DNA of 30,779 nt, from positions 1 through 30,779 of the IMG/VR virus record IMGVR_UViG_3300032053_000336; one strand, 5' to 3'. This stretch comes from a virus. Positions 21,943 through 30,458 of the stretch are shown here, one piece after another (positions within the stretch are counted from its first letter, which is position 1; each line of letters begins with the position of its first letter). The position numbers were made by a program, and so were the translations under genes. Below the pieces are notes generated by a model. The model did no database searches and was not told the origin of the DNA. It worked only from the letters and a program-made list of their open reading frames with translations.

Positions 21943-22809
21943 TTAATAATCACTACCATCAGTAGACATTGGTTCATCTGATGCAACCAGATTATCGTTT
22001 GGATTATAGTCTTTTAAATCCTTCAAGATATAAAAGTCTTTACAACCATACTCACCTGTTACATTGAGAACAAATCTCTCGTGAGGTTTCAAGTCTTTAG
22101 ACTTCTTACCCTTAAGACCACTTATGATGTTAGGGCTAGAAAAGTCTACAAGTCTGAATTGTTTAATGGTGTACGCAGGAAGAAATGCTCTGTTATAAAC
22201 ACCCTGATATTCCTTTGTATCATCTTCTTTGATTACAGTTTTAATAGTTGCAAGAGCAACAACATTTGTGCAATACTCACCATTTACTTGACTCTTAAGA
22301 TCTTTAAGATTACCTTTTATCAACTTCTTCCAGTCTAACTGCAGAGTGGTTTCAGCATCACGATAATCTAATTCACCTAACCATGTCTTGATAAAGCTAT
22401 AAAAATCTTCCTCTCCAACATATGCTACACGATAATCTCTTTCAGAAAACCATTTAGGAAGATTGTTTGGATCATCAGCCCAAGAGCACGTACCAACATT
22501 GTTGATGTATTGCTTCTTAGTTTGATCTTTGTTCTCTTTCTCTTTGTTCTCTAAGAAGAATGTCACTTTAAACTTATCTTGATTTTTAACTTCTTCAAGC
22601 CAAAAATCAACTCTAAGTGTTGTGTCACCATCCTTACTTTCGCCAAGATACTCTGTGGCTTTACTTTCTTCTTTTAATTCCATACCAAGGATTTCTTTAT
22701 ATTCCTCAATAGATGGATTAATTGCAATCACTTTGCCTTCAAACAGACCTACTTTCTTCTGTGTTTCTGTAAATTGTGATGTTTCTCTTTTTTTACCTCC
22801 AATGTTCAT
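21943..22809 (-). CDS. Putative single-stranded DNA-binding protein (288 aa)
   Basis: Not a textbook OB-fold by eye. It has an N-terminal MNIGGKKRETSQFTETQKKV segment, alternating strands in the first half (TTLRVDFWLEEV, KFKVTFFLENKE), a central aromatic- and acid-rich region (WADDPNNLPKWFSERDYRVAYVG), and a short acidic C-terminus (ASDEPMSTDGSDY) as in T7 gp2.5 and bacterial SSB, where the tail recruits partners. Its place beside Sak4-like and helicase genes supports an SSB role. Structure prediction would settle it. Last gene before a strong terminator. Confidence 0.55.
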   Translation of the reverse strand: MNIGGKKRETSQFTETQKKVGLFEGKVIAINPSIEEYKEILGMELKEESKATEYLGESKDGDTTLRVDFWLEEVKNQDKFKVTFFLENKEKENKDQTKKQYINNVGTCSWADDPNNLPKWFSERDYRVAYVGEEDFYSFIKTWLGELDYRDAETTLQLDWKKLIKGNLKDLKSQVNGEYCTNVVALATIKTVIKEDDTKEYQGVYNRAFLPAYTIKQFRLVDFSSPNIISGLKGKKSKDLKPHERFVLNVTGEYGCKDFYILKDLKDYNPNDNLVASDEPMSTDGSDY

Positions 22810-22832
22810 GATTTCATTGTTTTAAATTGTTA

Positions 22833-23504
22833 TTAATTATAATATTCATCAATAGTACTCACTACAAGCTGCAAATTGTTAGGAATCTTTAGTTCACTAA
22901 ACATTCCATCAGGACTCTTTGCAGGATATTTCTTGAATCTATTAGTTATAAAATTATAACTAGCAGACCCATCTTTGTTCTCTTCAATATGTGTATATAA
23001 ACATATTGTGAAGAGACCTTCTAAATTAATTTGATTATCTAACATCTTACCTGATGTCTTAATTCTATATCCAACAATCTCACCACCATCCTCTATTATC
23101 TCAGGATGTGTAAAGTAGAACACTTTGAGATCATCACGAAGCTTACGAGCTTCTCTAAATAATTCAACCATGTCTTTAGCAAGAATGGTAAACTTTGTAA
23201 AACCAACCTCAGCTGCTTTCTCAGCCATTCTGAAGCTCATCATGTAATTACTGTCTTCTATAACTACAGTTTTAATGTGTGGGGCTTTATCAGAAATCGT
23301 TTTAAGCAAACGTGTTATTTCTGTAATGTCATCCACCTCTTTGTAATTTTTGCTTTCTGCGTTGTAAAGTTTTTCTGCTCCTTTGAATGGTAGTTCTTTC
23401 TTCGCTGTGTTAATAATGTAAGTTTCTTTTGAATCTAAGTGTTTGATTGAAGTGCTTTTACCTGTACCAGTGAAGCCAACAATCCCAATTAATTTGCTTG
23501 CCAT
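22833..23504 (-). CDS. Sak4-like RecA-fold ATPase (223 aa)
   Basis: A small P-loop ATPase: Walker A GFTGTGKS (10-17) at the very N-terminus, Walker B TVVIED (79-84), then YFTHPEIIEDGG and GYRIKTSGKML. That is the plan of Sak4-type phage proteins, which promote single-strand annealing with a cognate SSB. The SSB-like gene lies 23 bases downstream, fitting this pairing. A generic AAA-like repair ATPase is the alternative. Confidence 0.75.
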   Translation of the reverse strand: MASKLIGIVGFTGTGKSTSIKHLDSKETYIINTAKKELPFKGAEKLYNAESKNYKEVDDITEITRLLKTISDKAPHIKTVVIEDSNYMMSFRMAEKAAEVGFTKFTILAKDMVELFREARKLRDDLKVFYFTHPEIIEDGGEIVGYRIKTSGKMLDNQINLEGLFTICLYTHIEENKDGSASYNFITNRFKKYPAKSPDGMFSELKIPNNLQLVVSTIDEYYN

Positions 23505-23543
23505 GTTTGTAATTTATTTAGTTAGAAATGTCTGTAAAGATAA

Positions 23544-23729
23544 TCAAATTTGTTGAGATTTCAAAACAGTTTTTGTTTCTTTTACAATTTCAGGATTTTC
23601 AATAATATCATTATACATCCCTTCTATTTCTTCTAACTTTTTTGAGCATTGTATTGCTAAACCATCAAGTTTTAATATATACCATGTAGGCTCATTAAAT
23701 CTTTTGTCTTCTATGATTTCTAGTGTCAT
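23544..23729 (-). CDS. Hypothetical small protein (61 aa)
   Basis: MTLEIIEDKRFNEPTWYILK is followed by LDGLAIQCSKKLEEIEGMYN and an acidic/basic tail. The start overlaps the SF2 helicase stop (ATGA). A strand-strand-helix pattern is plausible. No family known. Confidence 0.7.
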   Translation of the reverse strand: MTLEIIEDKRFNEPTWYILKLDGLAIQCSKKLEEIEGMYNDIIENPEIVKETKTVLKSQQI

Positions 23730-24802
23730 AAATAATTGATTTTAGTTTGGTCTAACATTGAAAGACTTTCTTTAATCTTCTTTATCTCTGCTGTCTCATT
23801 CAGACAGATGATGTGGAGATCAGCCACTTTGCCTTGGTAGTCTAGCTTGATAGCTCTATTGAGGATTTGTGAACTCTCTTCTGCATTGTATGTAAAGTTT
23901 AGCAGAATAACAGAGTCCAACTCTTTATATGTCACACCCATCTTACCCATGGCAGCTAATGCAAGATGGTTGTGTTGTTTGTTCTGGAAGCCTAAGTAAG
24001 CAGATTCATCTTTAGATTTACTGTGATAGGAAGGAACACCAAGATTATCAGCTGCTATTGTTTGTCCTGTAAATATCAATACTCTTTTGTCTGATAGTAC
24101 ACTAAGCAACTTTCTTACATGATTCATCTTTCCTAACGATGATAATGATAATCTGTTCCTGGAGAGAGCTAAATGCATAAAGTTTGATCCCTGCCTTTTG
24201 AGATTCTCAATCACCCATGTATATCCATCATATCTCTGCTTCTCTGTCTTAAGCTTTCCTTTTTTGTCAGCTGTCTTAACTGTATTGTCAAGATGGACCA
24301 TGTGCACTGTAATCTTATAATCAGCAAGGATACCATCTTGTATTCCTTGGTCTGTAGTGTAGGATGCTATTTCTTCAAGATCCCATTGAGATTTAGTTTC
24401 TTCACTAATAGTTCCAGACAGGCCTAATGTGTAATTGCTATTGTCCATAATAAAATGGCAAATAGCATTCTCATTGTCAGAAGCTGAATGAAACTCATCA
24501 ATGATGAAGAAATCAAAACATGAATCTTCATACTTTCCTAAGGAGGTAAAGTTTACAAATGTGATATTAGGATTGTCATATTCCCACAGTCTACACTCAT
24601 CATGCCATGTTTCTTTTAACTTATTATCTGGATAGGCTATCAGTATATTGCAATCATATCCAAACATCCTACCAAGGAGGTCAATTGTAGTTTTACACTT
24701 ACCAAATCTCATTGCGAGGTTATAATACCCCCTGTCATGTAACTTGAAGAAATGTTCTCCCTTATCTACAAACTCCTTTTGTAAATCATCTTGTTTTGTC
24801 AT
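23726..24802 (-). CDS. Superfamily 2 helicase (358 aa)
   Basis: A compact SF2 translocase. Motif I is MRFGKCKTT (31-39), a degenerate P-loop keeping Gly-Lys and Thr; motif II IIDEFHSA (100-107); motif III LSGT (128-131). Domain 2 has VLIFTGQTIAADNLGVPSYH (IV region), MGKMGVTYKELDSVILL (V region) and QILNRAIKLD in place of the motif VI Q-x2-GR-x2-R. It probably remodels DNA during replication or recombination. Short for the superfamily, without accessory domains. Confidence 0.85.
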   Translation of the reverse strand: MTKQDDLQKEFVDKGEHFFKLHDRGYYNLAMRFGKCKTTIDLLGRMFGYDCNILIAYPDNKLKETWHDECRLWEYDNPNITFVNFTSLGKYEDSCFDFFIIDEFHSASDNENAICHFIMDNSNYTLGLSGTISEETKSQWDLEEIASYTTDQGIQDGILADYKITVHMVHLDNTVKTADKKGKLKTEKQRYDGYTWVIENLKRQGSNFMHLALSRNRLSLSSLGKMNHVRKLLSVLSDKRVLIFTGQTIAADNLGVPSYHSKSKDESAYLGFQNKQHNHLALAAMGKMGVTYKELDSVILLNFTYNAEESSQILNRAIKLDYQGKVADLHIICLNETAEIKKIKESLSMLDQTKINYL

Positions 24803-24971
24803 GTCTAAAAGTTAATGATAAAGACCAATACAACCATTCAAAATTCACTGCTATATAAGGATCATATTCATCTACGCTGCTCAAGATTGAGCATGTAGGG
24901 ATTAACACAATCTGCCAAAAGCTATCGTTAGCCCTGGGCACAGTGTTATAGGTAAAACTTTGTACTTTCAT
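24786..24971 (-). CDS. Hypothetical small protein (61 aa)
   Basis: MKVQSFTYNTVPRANDSFWQ, then IVLIPTCSILSSVDEYDPY and a W-rich end (NFEWLYWSLSLTFRHDKTR). It fits between the DnaB-like gene (two-base gap) and the SF2 helicase (17-base overlap). Aromatic-rich and not obviously membrane-spanning. Function unknown. Confidence 0.65.
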   Translation of the reverse strand: MKVQSFTYNTVPRANDSFWQIVLIPTCSILSSVDEYDPYIAVNFEWLYWSLSLTFRHDKTR

Positions 24972-24973
24972 AA

Positions 24974-26038
24974 TTATTTGTTTAGGAAATATGTTTTATT
25001 TACAACTGCTTCATAATCTGCATCTGACATATCTTTCTTTCTAGGCAATTCTTTAAACATACCAATTTGACCAAGAAAACCAAGACCCACTCTGACATCA
25101 TCTTCACCATAGCTATTCTTTAATAATCTTAGGCTTCTGAAATACTTAGCACCATACTGATCGACTAACTTGTTTACATTATAGCCTGAAGAATCTGGTA
25201 CCTTATATCTCATAGGATCAAATAACGCTAAAACTACATCAGCATCATTTTGTGTACTTGAACTATCTGCAAAATCCTCCAATTGAGGTTCTACATCACC
25301 ATTCTTAATCCTCATAGGATTAGAAATAGATCTATTGAACTGACTAACAACAACAGGTGTATACCCAAAGAAGTCTCTTGCATATCTGAGCTCATCGCTC
25401 ATCTTATCAATAGCTTCTTTCTTAGTGAGTTGATCCTTTGTTGTCTTTAACAGGCCAACATGATCTATAACAACAATGGTTAGTGTGTTCTCATCCTCAG
25501 GAATATAAATCTTGTTATACTTATCTAGTTGTTCAATCCTACCATTAGCTTCAGCATGTGCTTTTAGCTCTTTAGCAATACCTACAGGATTCTCTGGACC
25601 ATCAATGATTGTAATGATTTCTGACATCCCTTCCATATAATCTTCATACATAAGAAATAGATCGTGCTCATCTTTAGTCATCTTTTGATCATTCCAACCT
25701 AATAGCTTTGCAACAGGAATAATAGTGCCCTGATCTAGAAAGATTTTACGAGAAACCCATTTAGCAAGTTTGTATGTTCTGCTCCTCTCCATTGATCTAT
25801 ATATTATACGTAACTTGATCTTTGGATCTTTTTGCATAATATACCAGTCAAATGGATTGAGAACAAATGCATCATCTATGAAGGATGTCTTACCTGAACC
25901 TGTGTTACCACCTATCAAGAAATACATGCTCTTCCTCAGACCTACATATCTATTCAGTCTATTAAAGCCCATAGGAATACCACTATTCCTACCATCCATA
26001 CCCATTTGCACTTCATTCTTTAATTGTTCAAAACTCAT
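24974..26038 (-). CDS. dnaB: DnaB-like replicative helicase, C-terminal ATPase domain only (354 aa)
   Basis: RecA-fold helicase of the DnaB/gp41 type, expected to unwind the fork as a hexamer. GFNRLNRYVGLRKSMYFLIGG leads to Walker A GGNTGSGKT (43-51); Walker B IVVIDHVGLL (188-197); SQFNRS (motif H3-like), and DFADSSSTQNDADVVLALFDP (H4 region). The N-terminal DnaB domain that contacts primase is missing, as in several phage helicases. The neighbouring winged-helix protein, whose gene overlaps by ATGA, is a candidate loader. Confidence 0.88.
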   Translation of the reverse strand: MSFEQLKNEVQMGMDGRNSGIPMGFNRLNRYVGLRKSMYFLIGGNTGSGKTSFIDDAFVLNPFDWYIMQKDPKIKLRIIYRSMERSRTYKLAKWVSRKIFLDQGTIIPVAKLLGWNDQKMTKDEHDLFLMYEDYMEGMSEIITIIDGPENPVGIAKELKAHAEANGRIEQLDKYNKIYIPEDENTLTIVVIDHVGLLKTTKDQLTKKEAIDKMSDELRYARDFFGYTPVVVSQFNRSISNPMRIKNGDVEPQLEDFADSSSTQNDADVVLALFDPMRYKVPDSSGYNVNKLVDQYGAKYFRSLRLLKNSYGEDDVRVGLGFLGQIGMFKELPRKKDMSDADYEAVVNKTYFLNK

Positions 26039-26655
26039 ATATCTGTACCTCCTCCTATAGGATTTGATTCTTCAATAGTGTTACCATCTCTGAGGAGCTC
26101 AATAAATGGTTCAAAGCTTCTTTGATTTAGATAGGTGAGACTGTTCTGCATAAAGGAAAGCTTATTAGTCTTCTCTTTAACAGAAACCTCTTTCTTCTGC
26201 ATCACTTCAAACTCTACAGCACTGATTAGCTCATCACATGTATAAGTTCCTTCTGCTAAGATTTTATTGAACTTAGCCTTACACTCATCTTTCTTCTGTC
26301 TAAGACTTCTAGTACCTGTGAACTTCTTGTTATGATGTGTGAAGGTGTCTGTGCCTGGATAGGCCTTCCACCAATCATCAAAACAAGAATCAGGAATCAA
26401 GATTTTATCAATCTTTGTTTTAGATTCTTCCTTCAGAAAGTCAAGCATAGATTTGCCTAATAGGGTTATACCACCCTCTTCTGTTATAAGTCCCTTTCTA
26501 TATAACCCATGATGAAGCACCTCTAGTTTAAGAGACCCTTTAACAAAGGATTTAACATCATTGTTGCTCTCCACTTGGCTCAAAAGGAACATCTGATCCA
26601 AATTGTAGCCCTTTTGGTGTAAGTCTGAAAACTTTTGCCACTTGTTTATCTGCAT
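26035..26655 (-). CDS. Winged-helix protein, possible helicase loader (206 aa)
   Basis: Residues about 16-75 (GYNLDQMFLLSQV, LEVLHHGLYRKGLITEEG, ITLLGKSMLDFL) have the helix-helix-wing pattern of a winged helix-turn-helix. The rest is helical (WWKAYPGTDTF, then RQKKDECKAKFNKIL). Its stop overlaps the DnaB-like start (ATGA); pairing such a DNA-binding protein with the helicase suggests a loader or origin-binding role. The ATG at 26655 makes a 98-base overlap with the upstream gene; ATG at 26592 would cut this to 35 but removes the first helix. Confidence 0.68.
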   Translation of the reverse strand: MQINKWQKFSDLHQKGYNLDQMFLLSQVESNNDVKSFVKGSLKLEVLHHGLYRKGLITEEGGITLLGKSMLDFLKEESKTKIDKILIPDSCFDDWWKAYPGTDTFTHHNKKFTGTRSLRQKKDECKAKFNKILAEGTYTCDELISAVEFEVMQKKEVSVKEKTNKLSFMQNSLTYLNQRSFEPFIELLRDGNTIEESNPIGGGTDI

Positions 26656-26785
26656 TTTCTGGGGTTTTTTCTAGTGAGGAGTATATAATTGCTTCCTGAC
26701 GAAGCTCTTGTCTGATGAGTTCTAATTCTTCTTGCAAATATACAAAATCTCTTAAAGCTTCATGTTCATAATCTTGATGTATCAT
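26558..26785 (-). CDS. Hypothetical small acidic protein (75 aa)
   Basis: MIHQDYEHEALRDFVYLQEE begins a long acidic helix (ELELIRQELRQEAIIYSSLEK), followed by VAKVFRLTPKGLQFGSDVP. The last 32 codons overlap the winged-helix gene in another frame. A coiled coil is likely. No family recognised. Confidence 0.65.
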   Translation of the reverse strand: MIHQDYEHEALRDFVYLQEELELIRQELRQEAIIYSSLEKTPENADKQVAKVFRLTPKGLQFGSDVPFEPSGEQQ

Positions 26786-26800
26786 AAATATTTATTTTTA

Positions 26801-27346
26801 TTATTCAGCAGCATAACCAAAGAAAATCCACTGACCATCTTTTTCTTCTGATGATGTTTTGTATGTGATTTTAGCCACCTGTGTATTGCCTTTCTCAAGT
26901 GTTTTTGTCATATGTATTGTACTAGGACTTAAATACTTTTCTGTATAAATTCTAGCAGCATTAACTGCAGCACCTTTTGTTGGATGACTACTGATAACAC
27001 CATCATAAGTCTGTACAGTGTATTTCAAGACCCACTTCTTTGTACCAGCAGTTATATTGTGCTCCACTTGTGTTTTAATCTTGTTCCTGTTGATAACAGG
27101 TTGATGTGTACAAATAGCAAAACAATCACGCTTACAAGCATCATCTAACTTCATTTCAATGAATACATCAAGACTCTTCTTGCTTGCTTTCCATTCATTA
27201 GTGAGATCTCTGAAGCTTGGTACAGTGCTAATAGTTCCATTGTATGAATCATCACCATATTCTCTTTCAGCACTCTCTTGTAATCTTGTAAATACAGCAG
27301 CTGCAGATCTTCCTCTTCCTGAGTTTTTAAATTGACATGCTCCCAT
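26801..27346 (-). CDS. Conserved phage protein of unknown function (181 aa)
   Basis: The start MGACQFKNSGRGRSAAAVFT and the following EREYGDDSYNGTIST match a pattern I recall from many phage proteins ('MGAC.F...G....AF......YG...Y.GTI'), without a known function. A beta-rich second half (WVLKYTVQTYDGVISSHPTK and QVAKITYKTSSEEKDGQW) ends in FFGYAAE. Cysteines occur in CKRDCFAICTHQP. It is two bases downstream of the lipoprotein-like gene. Confidence 0.72.
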   Translation of the reverse strand: MGACQFKNSGRGRSAAAVFTRLQESAEREYGDDSYNGTISTVPSFRDLTNEWKASKKSLDVFIEMKLDDACKRDCFAICTHQPVINRNKIKTQVEHNITAGTKKWVLKYTVQTYDGVISSHPTKGAAVNAARIYTEKYLSPSTIHMTKTLEKGNTQVAKITYKTSSEEKDGQWIFFGYAAE

Positions 27347-27348
27347 TG

Positions 27349-27666
27349 TTATTTGTTTTTAATGTTAAAAAATTGTAATGTATCTCCTTCTTCTGTTTCT
27401 CCTATGTAAGGAATGTAGATGTAATTGCTACGATAGGTTTTTTGTTTGATGTACTGACTACCATATTCATCAGCAACCAATTCAACAGAATCACCATCGC
27501 TCATGTGTATCCATATTCTTTCTTTCTGAGGAACAGAATGAGATGATGTGTTGCAGGAACATAAACCTGCTAAAATCATTAATATAAGACTTATAATAAT
27601 TAGTGCTATAAAAGCAAAAGCCCCAGAATCTTCAATCTGGGACTTCTTTTTGCCTTGGTTTTCCAT
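27349..27666 (-). CDS. Membrane-anchored protein or lipoprotein (105 aa)
   Basis: A charged N-terminus (MENQGKKKSQIEDSG) precedes a hydrophobic segment (about 16-35, AFAFIALIIISLILMILAGL) and Cys36-Ser-Cys38. LCSC could be a relaxed lipobox, otherwise this is a signal anchor. The outer part has beta patterns RIWIHMSDGDSVELVADEYG and SNYIYIPYIGETEEGDTLQF. A terminator-like hairpin lies within codons 8-16. Phage membrane proteins in an early unit often act in superinfection exclusion, but this is not shown. Confidence 0.72.
   Translation of the reverse strand: MENQGKKKSQIEDSGAFAFIALIIISLILMILAGLCSCNTSSHSVPQKERIWIHMSDGDSVELVADEYGSQYIKQKTYRSNYIYIPYIGETEEGDTLQFFNIKNK
27619..27644 (-). terminator. 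Terminator-like hairpin inside the start of the membrane-protein gene
   Basis: On the minus strand AGUCCCAGA, an 8-base loop, UCUGGGGCU (9 pairs, one G-U), then UUUGCUUUUAUA. It lies 24 to 50 bases past the stop of the 93-residue gene, where a terminator is expected, yet inside the next coding region. It may attenuate transcription. Confidence 0.5.
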
Positions 27667-27667
27667 A

Positions 27668-27949
27668 TTACAAAGTTGCTATTAATTCAAACACTTCATA
27701 GTGATCAAATAGGTTATTGTCAAACTGATCTATTAAATCTAGAAAAAGTTTAAGATCTGATATTTGTAAATAATCAAAATCTTTATTAATGTTCTTTTTA
27801 AATCTTATACCATCTCCATAATCTTCAGCATAGAAGACATCTTCATCATCCTTGTCTATTAGTCTATAGTTTCTAACAGGATTGTCTGACACAATAAATG
27901 TGTACTCTGATAGCTTGTCAGAGCTCAAGATCTTGTAAATCTGCATCAT
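27668..27949 (-). CDS. Hypothetical acidic protein (93 aa)
   Basis: Starts MMQIYKILSSDKLSEYTFIV and continues VRNYRLIDKDDEDVFYAEDYGDGIRF, then an acidic helix (DLKLFLDLIDQFDNNLFDHY). Asp-rich throughout. It overlaps the upstream gene by 32 bases. No family recognised. Confidence 0.68.
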   Translation of the reverse strand: MMQIYKILSSDKLSEYTFIVSDNPVRNYRLIDKDDEDVFYAEDYGDGIRFKKNINKDFDYLQISDLKLFLDLIDQFDNNLFDHYEVFELIATL

Positions 27950-28217
27950 TTGTTATTTTAGAGTTGTCAATACGTAATCCAAATTGAAGATTAAACCAGC
28001 CAAATATACCTTCAGCCCTCTTCTTGTTACACTTAAATACTTTTTTAATTAGAGGAATAGCATAACCTTTGAATTGTTCATGCTGCTCGTCTGTCATAGT
28101 CCACTCACTGTACCATTTATCTGTCCTGAGAGCTTCTGCTACAGTTTTACCTACCATGTTTAATTGGTAATCAACTAAATGATCACCAACATTAGTACGA
28201 TTTACTTTACTACTCAT
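27918..28217 (-). CDS. Hypothetical helical protein next to the polymerase (99 aa)
   Basis: MSSKVNRTNVGDHLVDYQLN begins an all-helical protein with WYSEWTMTDEQHEQFKGYAI, LIKKVFKCNKKRAEGIFGWF and NLQFGLRI. The type is familiar to me from other Bacteroidota phages beside replication genes, but no function is known. Forty bases separate it from the polymerase. Confidence 0.72.
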   Translation of the reverse strand: MSSKVNRTNVGDHLVDYQLNMVGKTVAEALRTDKWYSEWTMTDEQHEQFKGYAIPLIKKVFKCNKKRAEGIFGWFNLQFGLRIDNSKITNDADLQDLEL

Positions 28218-28257
28218 AATATTTTAAATTTGTTTTATTTTGTTCTGTTAATAGCCA

Positions 28258-30216
28258 TTAGAATAAATTTAATTGATTAGGGTTAATTGTGACCTTTCTT
28301 CTTTTTCCTTCATATAGGATTTTGTAAATGATTCTATTTGCACGCTCTATGTAATAATCATAGTTGATATTATCTAAAGGATGATCTGGTGTTAGATGAT
28401 TGCACACATGCATCACCCACTCACCTGCTTCAACCTGAGAAACATCTGCAGCATTAGTATCACACTCTTCATTCTTTACCTTCAGAAGCTTCTCTCCCTT
28501 CTTAGATACATAATAACGAATCAACTTATTATATATTGTCTTCTCACCTGTGCTTTTATTAACTCCTTCATAATGGAAGTCTTTAGAAGCTTTTTGTCTC
28601 AGGCAAAAATCATATACATTAGTGTGATTACAAATAGTATCAGTGGGATCAATGTTATGAACATAATAAGATTCAAGAGCAAGATTAACGACTCTAGCTG
28701 ATTTGTTTTTATGAAGTTCAAAATCTGTGAGAAAATCTCCCTTCTTTTTAATTTCTCCATCTGTTTTTATAGCAATATAATCATTTACTGTTGAAAATAT
28801 AATCTTTTGGTAGTCTGTTCTCTCAAGCTCATACTTAGTTGCATCACACCACCATTGATTAATCTCAAACATCTTATCCATCTTATCCTTAGAAATCTTA
28901 ACAGTGACACCATCTGTATTAGCAGAGATGATGTTAATACCATTCAATTCATATTGCTCAATAAGCATTAGAAGAGATAGTTCACCTGTAATAGTGGTGA
29001 ACATTGTGAGCTGTCTGTCATAAATCCAGGATTGCATATCAGAAGACTTACCATACACAGAGTTAACTGCAAGCTTTAATGCGCCCACTATTCCTTTGAT
29101 GCGTTTATCTTTCTTAGCAAGAGGCTTTAATTCGAGTCTTTTCTCAAACATTGCTTTATAGCCACGTAGAAATTCCTTACCCAAATGATAGGGATAACGA
29201 TTATTATTAATAATAATTGCAGGATAGTAAGAGCTAACATCCCAATCAATGATATCATGGTCTTCATCAGATTCAAATATTCTAGGAGAATTCTCTGTAT
29301 GAAGCCCACCCTTTGCAAATGTATATGAGTTATCATAAAATCTAATTGTTTCTTTAAAATCATCCTGTAGACCAAGAGTTGTATCCTTAATCATCTTAAG
29401 GAATGTTTTGAGCTCTTTTGTTTCAAATGTAACATATGGAGCAACACATTCTTTCAGTTTGATTTGCTTTCTAAAGAATCCTTTCTTTGGAAGGTCACTG
29501 TAAGTTATGTTTTTCTCCTGGCAATAAAACTTTTTAATCATCTCATCACCAATCTTGGAATCAGAATAGTTCAAGCATGGAATGCCAAACTCTTCCTCTA
29601 TATCCTGTCTCAGCTCAATCTGATTATTTCCACGATACAAAGGATGATCACAGTCACCAATAGTGATCTTATAAAAAGCATGAGTAGCCATAACATCATT
29701 TCTACAATAATCTTTAGTAACTCGAATTTCTTCATCAGTCATATCAATTTTAGTGTGGTGAATAGGCATCTCTTCAATGTTCTCAAGATCCATTTCAAAC
29801 TCCAGTCTCTTCAATGATACACGTCTGTTCTTATTATCATAGTGATTCACTCTAAATACATCTATCTGTTTTAGAGATAGTTTGTCCTCACTATACTCAG
29901 GTAAGACTTCAAAGTTTGCATCATGTATTACATCTGCTGCTTTCTGTGCTATCCTACTGCAGATATCAAGAGCACTGAGCTGTTGTAATGTTTCAAAGTT
30001 CCTTAGGATCCATTCTAAGACTTGACTATCAAATCGTAGATTATTATAACCCACCCAAAAATAGTGCCCAAATAACTGCGTAAACTCAACAAACTTACCA
30101 AGCTCATCCTTGTTCTTGCTCACCTCAAACTCTCTATATACGTCCTCCTGAGGATCATATATTCCTACAAGAAATAGTTCTTGCATGGTTTCAATGTCAT
30201 AGATTAGTACATTCAT
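28258..30216 (-). CDS. Family B DNA polymerase with 3'-5' exonuclease (652 aa)
   Basis: The replicative polymerase. Exonuclease motifs: I YDIET (Asp7, Glu9), II NNLRFD (58-63), III DYCRND (169-174, Tyr170 and Asp174). Polymerase motifs: A DVSSYYP with catalytic Asp326; B KLAVNSVYGK (381-390); C SANTDGVT (431-438). Motif C reads N-T-D instead of D-T-D: Asp435 is kept, the first Asp is Asn433. The last five residues (648-652) are QLNLF, a consensus sliding-clamp-binding motif at the very C-terminus. The length is compact for the family. Start overlaps the upstream gene by four bases. Confidence 0.95.
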   Translation of the reverse strand: MNVLIYDIETMQELFLVGIYDPQEDVYREFEVSKNKDELGKFVEFTQLFGHYFWVGYNNLRFDSQVLEWILRNFETLQQLSALDICSRIAQKAADVIHDANFEVLPEYSEDKLSLKQIDVFRVNHYDNKNRRVSLKRLEFEMDLENIEEMPIHHTKIDMTDEEIRVTKDYCRNDVMATHAFYKITIGDCDHPLYRGNNQIELRQDIEEEFGIPCLNYSDSKIGDEMIKKFYCQEKNITYSDLPKKGFFRKQIKLKECVAPYVTFETKELKTFLKMIKDTTLGLQDDFKETIRFYDNSYTFAKGGLHTENSPRIFESDEDHDIIDWDVSSYYPAIIINNNRYPYHLGKEFLRGYKAMFEKRLELKPLAKKDKRIKGIVGALKLAVNSVYGKSSDMQSWIYDRQLTMFTTITGELSLLMLIEQYELNGINIISANTDGVTVKISKDKMDKMFEINQWWCDATKYELERTDYQKIIFSTVNDYIAIKTDGEIKKKGDFLTDFELHKNKSARVVNLALESYYVHNIDPTDTICNHTNVYDFCLRQKASKDFHYEGVNKSTGEKTIYNKLIRYYVSKKGEKLLKVKNEECDTNAADVSQVEAGEWVMHVCNHLTPDHPLDNINYDYYIERANRIIYKILYEGKRRKVTINPNQLNLF

Positions 30217-30458
30217 TTGTATTTTCTTATAAGTTTAAAAATCTCACCAATATCAGTGAATTCAAATACCTGGTCTGGTCTAATAGGATGAAAACCTATA
30301 GTGAACCCATGGTTACCTTCAAAGTAATCTTCTCTTTTTATTCTATTACCATTTACAGAGTCTATATATATCCAAGGGTAGTTAGATGACATCTGAAGCT
30401 CTATACCAAGCTTCAGCATTCTTTTCCTAAAGATGTCTAGTTTAGTTAAATCACTCAT
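30213..30458 (-). CDS. Conserved small protein (81 aa)
   Basis: Start taken at 30458 (MSDLTKLDIFRKRMLKLGIE), which overlaps the upstream stop by 8 bases; the longer frame to 30485 overlaps by 35. The core NYPWIYIDSVNGNRIKREDY, then NHGFTIGFHPIRPDQVFEF and IGEIFKLIRKYK is a pattern I recall from many Bacteroidota phages, function unknown. Its stop overlaps the polymerase start (ATGA). Confidence 0.7.
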   Translation of the reverse strand: MSDLTKLDIFRKRMLKLGIELQMSSNYPWIYIDSVNGNRIKREDYFEGNHGFTIGFHPIRPDQVFEFTDIGEIFKLIRKYK

